Notes under the pieces: generated by a model
Database searches by the model: none
What the model saw: only the letters and a program-made list of their open reading frames with translations
What the model was told of the DNA's origin: nothing
In this document: positions 1-7,635 of the stretch, one piece after another
Layout of the letters: each line of letters begins with the position of its first letter
Numbering within the stretch: the stretch's first letter is position 1
Program-made: the position numbers and the translations under genes
Assembly (NCBI GenBank): GCA_029747585.1
Contig: JAPEVF010001223.1
Location: forward strand, 1-12,195
Reading direction: 5' to 3'
Source: Pleurotus djamor
Lineage: Eukaryota; Basidiomycota; Agaricomycetes; Agaricales; Pleurotaceae
Length of the DNA stretch: 12,195 nucleotides

Positions 1-313
1 AAGCAGACTAACTTTGAATACGTGTCTCCAGTTCTTTCCCTTGTCATTTAGGCGTTTATCCAGCATTTCCATGATCTCGACGAAGTCCCCTCTGATTTGT
101 TGAATGATCCGCGTCACTTGTGTGGGCCGACGGCGAAATGGAAGCCACAAACACGTACTGGTTGTAAGTGAGTTGGGCAATCTCATTCATTTGAGTCCCC
201 GATGGACCCCATGGGTCGTTCGACGTGGCTTCTCTGACCTTGGCCTGGGTGTCTGAGTAGCCTTTTGTGTAGTTCTTCGTTACACGCAGCGCTGCCTTGC
301 CCAGGTGCTGCAT
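1..313 (-). CDS. Epsin (Ent1/Ent2-type) ENTH-domain protein, 5' part only
   Basis: Epsins bind PtdIns(4,5)P2 through an N-terminal ENTH domain and link cargo, clathrin and actin during endocytosis. Two exons are visible. Exon 1 (313 to 159) starts at an ATG and encodes an N-terminus with NYTKGYSDTQAKVREAT followed by SNDPWGPSG and NEIAQLTYN, the classic ENTH signature. A 67-nt intron (158 to 92, GTACGT...TCAG) joins in phase to exon 2 (91 to 13), which encodes DFVEIMEMLDKRLNDKGKNW followed by RHVFK. A donor GTTAGT follows at 12, and the rest of the gene lies beyond the left edge. The KGYSDTQ segment points to the Ent1/Ent2 branch rather than Ent3/Ent5. The leader just upstream of the ATG is pyrimidine-rich on the coding strand, as is common in fungal promoters. 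The family call is firm. The UIM, clathrin-binding and NPF tail regions cannot be seen. Confidence 0.93.
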
Positions 314-736
314 GGCTGGGTCGAGAGAGACGGATGGCGGACTCGAAGGGGGAAATGCGGTTGAAACCTGAGTCGCAGCATCTAATCAGAGCCGACGCCA
401 ATGCGCTGGGGAAATAACACGCAACAACAACTATACTTCCTCGTTCGACTTTCGTCGGACTTCTACTTAGCTTGTTTCATCTTCATACATTCTTCATTCC
501 TTCTAATCAACGCCCGGACGACACTTTTTATTATGGAAGGTCTTCTAGAAGCCGACGGCTACTACTTACCAATCATTCCCGCCCGCTCAGAGACCAGGAA
601 CCACAACTCCAACACAACTCAGTCAACGGGTTCAACAAGCGCGTCGTACTTTTCTAGCCATATATAAATACCACCCAATGCTTCAGTATCCTCATACCCA
701 GAAAACACTGAGTACCCAGCTTTCCAAGAATCCGAA
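314..736. promoter_or_regulatory. Shared divergent intergenic region (epsin / M35 peptidase)
   Basis: This 423-bp gap separates two genes transcribed away from each other, so it should hold both promoters. The epsin side (314-400) is pyrimidine-rich on the minus strand. The peptidase side carries a good TATA box at 661-670. Open frames here are short, overlap in conflicting frames and resemble no protein family I know. Confidence 0.6.
661..670 (+). promoter_or_regulatory. TATA box of the M35 peptidase gene
   Basis: TATATAAATA lies 67 bp before the start ATG at 737. This allows a transcription start near 690-700 and a short leader. It fits a strongly regulated secreted-enzyme gene, but no upstream regulator site is recognisable. 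Confidence 0.6.
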
Positions 737-1728
737 ATGGTCACTGGCTTTGTCAAACTCACCGCCCACTGTCTGGCTGCCACTGCCTTCATCCAGCAGG
801 CTACCGCGACAGCAGTTCCCAGAGGTATGGATAGTTTCCCCGATACTTCTCACCAACATAATTCCGAATCATGATCAGACGCATCCCTTGGAAATCCCCA
901 GCAGCTGAACGTGGACAACATCGCGGCTGCAGCGATCAACGCCCCCACTTGCAACGCTGAACAATTGCAGAAAATCCAAGCTGCCATCCCAGTCGCGCAA
1001 GCCTATATAGACAACACTTATGAGTTCGTATCTTCGTATAACCCTTGAATAATCTTCCGACGTTGGCTGACATTCCTCAGCTATATGCATCAGTTCGACC
1101 CAGTCGGCGGTGCCCCCGCTAATCCAAATGATCCTGTCCTTGCTAGATTTACGAGGTGGTTTGGGGCATACAGTCAAGGCCACTGGACGGATATCAGACG
1201 GCGTGCAACTGCGCTGAAGAACAACGCTGAGTTCAACCTCAACAATGCTAACGGTGTAGGCATTCGATATAATTGCCACAACTTGGATCACTGTGGCGGC
1301 ATCATGGGCAAGGTAGCGGTGCAAGCCTATGTCTATCATCGTGGTGCGGCGGATGGGTAATTCATATTCTATCTTTTTATCCATCATTCTCTGATTCTTA
1401 GCAGAGTCAAGGAGATCAACCTCTGTCCAGCCTTTTTCTCCGCCCCGTACTATTCACCAGAGGCAGCGGTCAGTCCACATCCTGAATTGTGTTGTACCCA
1501 TTACTCAAACTCATATACACTCAGGCCACGACTCTCGTTCATGAGCTAGCTCACTTTGATATTGCGTGGCTCGATGGCGCAAACAAGAACACAATGGAAG
1601 TCTATACTAGCCCACTCTCCTGGGCTCTGGCCAGACTCAGCTACGACAGAGCCGTACAGAATGCGGACAACTATGCATGGTTCGCTAGGAACCCTGGCAT
1701 GTGCCGAGGAGACTGCCCAATTCTTTGA
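737..1728 (+). CDS. Secreted M35 (lysine-specific type) metallopeptidase, five exons
   Basis: This is a zinc endopeptidase of the aspzincin M35 family, resembling mushroom peptidyl-Lys metalloendopeptidase. Exons are 737-824, 933-1023, 1081-1356, 1405-1468 and 1525-1728, giving 240 residues. Residues 1-29 look like a signal peptide. The mature part begins near AINAPTCNAEQLQK, with no long propeptide. Family features in order are RFTRWFGAY, a run of Cys residues around YNCHNLDHCGG, VKEINLCPAFF, the zinc site HELAHF (H179, E180, H183) and QNADNYAWFARN, which matches the conserved NADxYxxF segment. The usual GTxD third-ligand motif after the second His is replaced by IAWLDG, so ligand identity is uncertain. 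Exon 1 ends in phase 1, and only the acceptor at 932 keeps the frame; the nearer CAG at 901 gives an early stop. Two tandem ACACCTAGC units follow the stop codon. It could be a divergent or inactive family member. Confidence 0.86.
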
Positions 1729-3389
1729 TACACCTAGCACACCTAGCCGCGTATCCCAAACCTTGTATCCGATCCGGGAAGAAAAACAATGCCAGTCTGA
1801 GCAGTGAGTTGGGCCGCGCGCTTGAACTTAAAGGGGATGTGACCCGTTTCATGTGCACTATGTTGACAACTTCAATCTGTTCACAAGAAGGTGGATACGA
1901 TACTGCAGTGCTGCCGCCGGACTTCAGAGAAATCCGGGGGGTAAAAATAAGAATACCATTGAAGGCATTGTCCTACAGTGGTGTTTGCTGGTATGCTAAA
2001 AATGCTCGGGGAACAAGTTGCTCGAAAAGGCCCCAAATGAAGTAATGGCATGGGCACCAAATGGGCTCGAGCAAATTGCGAGTAGAACGCGGGCGCCATG
2101 ATGCGTACTTACGATGGTCATTGACCAATATTTTACATAAACGTCGTGGGAAGTAAGTACGAGGGGAATAAAACGTGGTTCACACCAGGCTGGTTCTCTC
2201 AACCCTCCAGACTCCCGTTCATCCCACACAGGCTTTTCAGCTGGCTTAGTGAACGAGTCAAGAGTTTGTGTTCACATCTTGACCTCACTGCGAACTCTAT
2301 ATCGACTCCCGACGCTCACCCTGAAGACCCAATACGCACGTATGTATGCGACGTTGGCGAGGGCAAACGCTGTTGGGCAGGTCTGGAACTCGCATTGTCT
2401 GGATATCTTCCGTCCTAGTCTTCTTTCTTACCTTTTCGCTGTCGGACGGCGCATTCGTGTGTCGAGAGCTTGGGTATGGTTGGTTGTTGGTCACGGCCCT
2501 TGCAGTTTCTAGGCTTCCGTCTCCACAACCAGAGGAAACGTGCGAGACTGGTTGATACGCAATCTGTTCTCAGCCCGCAGGCATGCGCGTTCTTCGGGCG
2601 AGGCATGTAGAGCAGGATAACCTCCTGCAGGTGTTTCGGGGTGCGTTCTTTTTGTGGATCTTGAAAGACAACCGTAAAATAACTGTCTTCCATGCAGGAC
2701 CTTTACCTTGGGCGCTGGGTAGTTGTCTTCTGACCTCTTGCTCAGACTTTGTCTCCTTGCTGTATGGCTTGGACAAGGGAAGATGCCCCCCGGAGCAGAA
2801 ATCCGATCCTCCAGTGGGATCCTTCCTCACATATCTTGGGTTATCCCGGCGAAAGGGTGAGCCGTTGGTAGGGCTTTGCTATCCTTCAGTGCGGTTCACA
2901 GTGCGCGAGTCTGTTGGACTCATAATTTTTTCCCTTCAATCCCTCCCTTCGGGGCAGTTCTGTACTTGTTCTGTAGACTGTGAAATACAATACATGTCAA
3001 ATCCTCAGTAATACCCACAGAGCAGCGCGAGCCGACCACGCCATTGAATGTTGGACGTTGAGGATAGATTGCCGCGTTGTGGACTTGGGCCCCAGGGTCT
3101 GGGTATGGTTTTAGTTCAGATGTGGCTAGCTGCTAGCGCGCCTGTTGAATGGATTTTGCCGACTCACCGCCCTCGCAGTCACTACGCTAAGTATTCAATA
3201 TTCAATGCTCATCTTCGTCATCATGGTCGCTCAACATCCCTGCAGGTACCAACAGGTATCGAGCACGCTACTTAGTGAAGGTTCGTGACAACATTGGGTT
3301 TGCACAATAAACAAGGTTCAATACTGTTCTGACTGACGGGTAGTACGCAAGCACTGCCAAGAACAACGTCGTCCGAAGTCGTACAACCC
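1729..3389. other. Long intergenic stretch, no supportable gene
   Basis: This stretch of about 1.66 kb lies between the M35 gene stop and the first GTPase stop. Open frames reach 142 codons (2583-3011, plus) but change frame and match no family I recognise. One frame (about 2380-2510, plus) is hydrophobic (SSVLVFFLTFSLS and WLLVTALAV), and intron-like borders occur near 2631 and 2697. A decayed or heavily spliced membrane-protein gene is therefore possible but not shown. The part nearest 3390 is presumably the 3' flank of the GTPase gene. No terminal inverted repeats or transposase-like reading frame were seen. Confidence 0.4.
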
Positions 3390-4548
3390 TCAGAACGGAA
3401 GTTTGATGGGGATCTACGGTCGCAGAACAGTGTCAATGCTGGGCTTAGCCTGATAGTTGCCTGATAGTTGCCACTCACCGATCTGGCCTTCTTGAACTCG
3501 AAGAACTGGGCGACACGGCGTCCCGCAGGAATTTTCAAGGTCTGAGTTTGCTTAAACGTGGACTTCAACTGCTGGCGCACTTGCTCGTATTGGGCGCGCA
3601 AGTCGGCGGCTAGTTGGGGATTGTCCTGCTTCCTCGCCTCGATGCACAACTCGTTCAAAAGCTTCTTCTCGTCGTCGAGCTGCTTCTGGAGTGTGTCGAG
3701 CAACGTCTTACCTGCCCCCGTCTCGCTCAACTTTTTCTTCAAGTCTACCATCTCCTCTTGAAGTAAGAGCTTCTCCGCTTTCGCAATTGCGCTCACCAGA
3801 CCCATCACCTGCCAGGCAGAGTCATAGCTAGCGTCAAACCTAGCTACCTTCGCATGCTTCCCTATCATGTCCCTCCAGAACCTTTCTTTCAATTCCTTCT
3901 CCCGTTTCTCCCCCATGATTGGAGAGGATGTCCTCCCCCACATCGTCGTCGTGAGGATGACTCTCTCGGCCTCGACCGTACCACACAGCTGAGCGAACAT
4001 CTTCAGATTATTCAGTGGCGTTCCTGTCATACGATTATCGGAAATGCGATGCATGTATATGATTCCGGAAAGCTTGACGTTGTTGTTACATCTGGCAAGT
4101 CATAAATTAGTTCTTAAGTTCACCAGCAACTGGGCCTGAATCCATACGTCTTCTGAAGCCATTCAACAATCAACCCAAGAACTTTGATCTCTGTCATGTT
4201 CGCGCTCTCGTTATCGAACCCAGGGGTGTCGACTAGTATCACCTCCTGTTCGCCTATCTTGATCTTGTAGGGCTGCACCTTCAACGTCTTCACTTTGAGA
4301 CCATGCCCAACAAGCTTGCCACCCGTGGGCTGTCTGGACGCATAGGAGATGAACTATCGCCCTGGTCAAGCACGGCAACGAACCGGAGATGTCTAGCTCA
4401 CCGTGCTTTTCCCGACTCCTGTTGGACCGATAACGCTACAGCCATGATTAATGAGCCTCTATTCTCATGGCGCTCTCTTTGAGAACATCACTCACGCAAT
4501 GACGATATCGTCGCTCCAATTTCGGGTTTTCTCGACTCCGATTGGCAT
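3390..4548 (-). CDS. P-loop GTPase with C-terminal coiled coil, copy A
   Basis: This is a small G-domain protein of the AIG1/septin-like TRAFAC kind that is expanded in mushrooms; its function is not known. Exons on the minus strand are 4548-4496, 4435-4402, 4353-4148, 4091-3479 and 3413-3390, giving 309 residues. The start ATG gives MPIGVEKTRNWSDDIVIAV. G1 is GPTGVGKST (residues 21-29), split from the rest of the domain by intron 2. G3 is VDTPGFDN (70-77). The family block IIYMHRISDNRM follows. The G4 position reads TTMWG (146-150), where family members usually have an Asp last. Residues about 201-280 form a charged heptad-like coiled coil (EEMVDLKKKLSE and onward). The chain ends KIPAGRRVAQFF...IPIKLPF. 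No signal peptide or clear membrane helix is seen, so it should be intracellular. Gene structure matches copy B exactly, and the final 24-nt exon is conserved in both. Confidence 0.85.
3449..3470 (-). repeat. 11-bp tandem duplication in the last intron of copy A
   Basis: CCTGATAGTTG occurs twice in a row, directly next to the 5' splice site (donor at 3478) of the last intron. The intron is 65 nt here and 57 nt in copy B, which lacks the duplication, so the repeat accounts for most of the size difference. Confidence 0.85.
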
Positions 4549-5253
4549 AGACGTGCATATACTCTATATGCTGGAGATTCGAGATTGGGGGCTCACTGGA
4601 AACCTCGCTCGCCGTCTTTATGCGAAGGAGAAGGTCCTACGCCTTCTGGCCGTTTGCATGCAAATCAAAAGGTCCTTGCGCTTCATACCGGACGCATGCC
4701 GGGTGGTATATCGTCCTCACCAGGTCAGCATGGCGTTGTAAGTCATCTATCGTGTTCCATCATTAAATCTTGTGGACGAAACTGACATGATCACCTCGGC
4801 CTTTCTTATTAGACCAAAGCCCACACTTTTGATGCAGCTCAGAGACGCTCACGATGATGTCACAAAGATATAAAAACACCGCTATCTGACGTGAACGTGC
4901 CAGGCATGGTCCTTGCTCTCAGCCTCAAAGCGCGTCTATCGGGAGGTCATCTGTCCTCTGTCTATCGTGTATCAAATTTCGTGATCAACTGCAGTGCAAA
5001 GGACGGTGCCGAATTTTCGGCTGCCTTGCTCCTCACTCCGAGTCGAGGTACCCTTCTTTTGTGACTGGTTCTTCGACATCGTGGTCAGAGTCTCTTATCA
5101 TAATCTCCCATTGATATCGTACATTGGTGAAGGCTCGTAGCAAGACAAACACGAACGTGACTGTAAACATGACTGACGAAAAGGAGTAGGCTCGACAACC
5201 CCCATGATATGAGCTGCGGATTATCGTCAACCACCGCCAGAAATTGTTACTCC
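4549..5253. other. Upstream region of GTPase copy A, no gene seen
   Basis: This is the promoter side of copy A and the 3' side of copy B. Positions 4736-5010 are homologous to the upstream region of copy B. The motif TTCCATCATTAAAT at 4755-4768 recurs exactly at 6849-6862, but at a different place within the duplicated unit. A plus-strand TATAAAAA-like run near 4869 has no gene behind it. No strong TATA box faces copy A. Open frames here are short and have no recognisable content. Confidence 0.5.
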
Positions 5254-6378
5254 TCAGAAGGGAAGTTTAATGGGGATCTAAGGATGCAGATCAGCATCAA
5301 TGGCGAACGGAGCATAATCGCCATCGCCACTTACCGACTTGGCTGTCTTGAACTTGAAGAACTGAGCGGTACGGCGTCCAAAAGGAATCCTCAGCGTCTG
5401 TACTTGCTGAAAGGTCGCTTGGAGCTGCTGGCGTACTTGCTCGTATTGTGCGCGCAAGTCGGCGGCCAATTGGGGGTTGTCTTGCTTCTCCGCCTCGGCG
5501 CACAGCTCGTTCAAAAGCTTCTTCTCTTCGTCGAGCTGCTTCTGGAGTGTGTCCCACAGAGTCCTTCCTGCGCCAGTCTCGCTCAACTTCTTCTTCAAGT
5601 CTACCATCTCCTCCTCAAGCAACAGTGCCTCGGTCCTCACAGAGTCGTTCGCCAGGCCGATGACCTGCCAGGCCGAGTCATAGCTTGCTTCGAACCTGGC
5701 CACCTTCGCATTCTTCTCTATCATGTCCCTCCAGAACCTTTCTTTCAGTTCCTTCTCTCGCTTCTCCCCAATGATAGGAGAGGATAACCTCCCCCACATC
5801 GTCGTCGTGAAGATGACTCTCTCAGCCGCGACCGAACCACACAGCTGAGCGAACATCCTCAGATTCTTCAGTGGCTCTCCAGTCATGCGATTGTCAGAAA
5901 TGCGGTGCATGTATATGATTCCGGCGAGCTTGAAGTTGTCGTTATATCTGACAAGTCATCAATCAGTGCCAAGTTGACCAGAAACTGGGCCTGAATCCAT
6001 ACGTCTTCTGAAGCCAGTCTGCAATCATTCCCAGAACTTGGGTATCACTTATGTTCGTGTTGTCGAATCCGGGAGTATCGACAAGTATAACCTTCTGGTC
6101 GCCTATCTTGACTTTGTAGGGCTGTACGTGTGATGTCTGTGAGCTGAGACCGTTTCCAACAATCCCGCGTATCTGGTGTCTCGACGCATGGGAGATAAAC
6201 TATCCCTTTGGTCAGACACCATAGAGTATATGCACAAGGCCAACTCACCGTGCTTTTGCCCGAGTTCGGTGGACCCATAACACTTGTTGTCATGTAATCA
6301 GTATGTGCCGTCGTCTTGGCTGCATCCCTCAGGACGCATCACTTACACGATGACGATGTCCGATCTGCCGCGATCCAT
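5254..6378 (-). CDS. P-loop GTPase with C-terminal coiled coil, copy B
   Basis: This is a paralogue of copy A with the same five-exon structure: 6378-6347, 6282-6249, 6199-6003, 5947-5335 and 5277-5254 (minus strand), giving 299 residues. G1 is VVMGPPNSGKST (P-loop residues 14-22), and G3 is VDTPGFDN. The block IIYMHRISDNRMTG follows, then TTMWG at the G4 position (136-140), again without the Asp. A C-terminal coiled coil follows and the tail is IPIKLPF. Exon 4 is 613 nt in both copies, and by eye its protein is about 80% identical to copy A. The region between G1 and G3 differs more. I chose the ATG at 6378 because a TATAAAAA box sits at 6481-6488. In-frame ATGs at 6480 and 6537 would lengthen the N-terminus, and partial similarity to copy A (FEK / VEK) leaves that open. 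Retaining the last intron would end the chain after LHP. Confidence 0.84.
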
Positions 6379-6480
6379 ATCTTGGATTTTCTCGAACGAT
6401 GAAGTTGAAAGTGGTACCCGAGTGGATATTGAGGCCTGAGGAGTTGAATGTTGGGTCTTGCTCTCAATGTACCTACCCAT

Positions 6481-6488
6481 TTTTATAC
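6481..6488 (-). promoter_or_regulatory. Probable TATA box of GTPase copy B
   Basis: Reading the minus strand, CCGAGTATAAAAATGGG spans this site. It lies about 105 bp before the chosen ATG at 6378. If it is used, the ATG at 6480 would lie at or before the transcription start and could not be the start codon. Confidence 0.5.
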
Positions 6489-7140
6489 TCGGAGGGGTGT
6501 CCCAGGGTGTCCCCTTGAAATGGCCCATCCCGGACATATCTTGGACGTATCTCGATTCTCTGGAGTATTATCCTCTCTTGGAAAGATGGAGCTGTAAGCG
6601 ATCTATCGTTATCTATCAGGATGAAACCGACATGAATAGGCTTGGCCTTTCCGTTAGACGCCTTTTATCTGAAGTCCATGCCGTTCAGTGACAATCGATA
6701 AAGCCCACAGGCGCTTGAGGCCCTCCTTCAACGCTCCAACATAGGTCAAACGGGTTTTCCGATCATGAAACGGTCTGTCGCGGTCCTTTTCTCGGGCCCC
6801 AAAGCGTGTGGATGTAGGTCACGGGTCCCCTGCTTATCTTCTATCGAATTCCATCATTAAATGCTGCGAAGGAAAGTGCCAGACGTGTCGACTTTTCATC
6901 CCCTTTCCAGCCCCCAGATGGCAGGGGCCACCGTACCACATCCTTGGTGGCCTCCGCCTCATGCGAATCAGATGTAAATTTGTCGAAGGTCTGCTGATAG
7001 CTTATCTCTCCACCAGACATTAAGGAGAGGGATACTCGTGTTTTCGCTGCTTTCCATGGTCTCCGAGACTCCAGCGAAGACATCTACATAGAGTACTTAC
7101 TCTAAACCCCAATAACAGTCATCACTGAGCCATATGTAGC

Positions 7141-7413
7141 TCATTGAACCCGCTGTAAGTACCTTCCACGGCGAGGGCTTAATGAAACGGGGAAGGATAT
7201 GGTCAACTTCTTCGTGTTCAGAGCCAAACGGTCTCCCAAGGCGGGAGATTCAAGGATTGCCTTTGAGGGGTGGGAAAGCCAGCCCAATTGAGCGAAGCCA
7301 CTAGGGCTAGGGTCGAAACTTCTCTGAAGTCTTCCCACAAGCAGCTCACACTTTTCTAATCTATCGCTCTCTTTGGGCAGCATATTTTCAAGGAAAGATA
7401 CGTCCTGGTGCAT
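7141..7413 (-). other. Unrecognised open frame, possible exon or gene remnant
   Basis: This is a 90-codon open frame whose product contains MHQDVSFLENMLPKESDRL and later ESPALGDRLALNTKKL. The frame stays open upstream through GHIKRW. Just before that comes CTAATGTACAG, which could be a branch point and acceptor. A second minus-strand open frame (6841-7083, 80 codons, with SLMSGGEISYQQTFDKF) lies 57 bp downstream in another frame. Together they could be exons of a small minus-strand gene, a decayed gene, or chance. No domain or motif is recognised. Confidence 0.2.
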
Positions 7414-7460
7414 CCATCTTTTGATGTGTCCGTCTGTACATTAGAAACGCAACAAGCCTT

Positions 7461-7476
7461 CCAATTGGAATATAAA
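7461..7476 (+). promoter_or_regulatory. CCAAT and TATA elements of the glutaminase gene
   Basis: The palindrome CCAATTGG (7461-7468), which contains a CCAAT on each strand, lies next to TATAAA (7471-7476). The ATG is at 7636, so the leader would be about 130 nt. Confidence 0.5.
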
Positions 7477-7635
7477 GTGTCTCATACGATACGCTCTGGA
7501 AACGAGGTGTGGCGAAGACGGCGTTGATGATCATGGCCAGAGACTCCCAATAATACGCGACTTCTCATGGTGCTGCTATATCCTCCCTTTCTCCTTGCAC
7601 CTTTTCGTTGACCAAAGTCCTCCATTTTCCTCCCG

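Larger units (their letters stand above)
3390..5010 (-). repeat. Tandem duplication unit, copy A
   Basis: The whole GTPase gene and about 460 bp of upstream DNA align by eye with 5254-6880, at an offset of about 1.83-1.87 kb. Upstream anchor matches are TGTAAG..ATCTATCG (4737 / 6593), GGCCTTTC and TTAGAC (about 4798 / 6642), AAAGCCCACA (about 4816 / 6700), GGTCCTT...CAAAGCG (about 4908 / 6783) and GG..GTGCC (5001 / 6871). The unit borders are not sharp. Confidence 0.7.
5254..6880 (-). repeat. Tandem duplication unit, copy B
   Basis: This is the second copy of the GTPase-plus-upstream unit described at 3390-5010. Both copies point the same way (minus strand), which makes a direct head-to-tail repeat. 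Confidence 0.7.
6379..7635. other. Divergent intergenic region between GTPase copy B and glutaminase
   Basis: Positions 6379-6880 belong to the duplicated upstream unit. Beyond it, two minus-strand open frames (6841-7083 and 7141-7413) have protein-like composition but no family I recognise; see the separate entry for the second. The glutaminase promoter lies at the right end. Confidence 0.45.

Noticed and set aside
183..401. Second minus-strand open frame overlapping the epsin start
   Set aside because: It is in a different frame from the ENTH coding sequence and has no similarity to a known domain.
825..901. Apparent frameshift in the peptidase gene between the signal peptide and mature exon
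   Set aside because: It is only needed if the acceptor at 901 is used. The acceptor at 932 restores the frame with canonical sites and fits the family N-terminus.
3301..3310. CAATAAAC as a polyadenylation signal
   Set aside because: It is on the plus strand, while the adjacent gene (copy A) is transcribed on the minus strand and ends at 3390.
4866..4880. Plus-strand TATAAAAA-like element
   Set aside because: No plus-strand gene follows it. The next genes to the right are on the minus strand.
5209..5787. 192-codon plus-strand open frame
   Set aside because: It lies antisense to the large exon of GTPase copy B and is Leu-rich because of the coiled-coil codons. It is a shadow of that exon.
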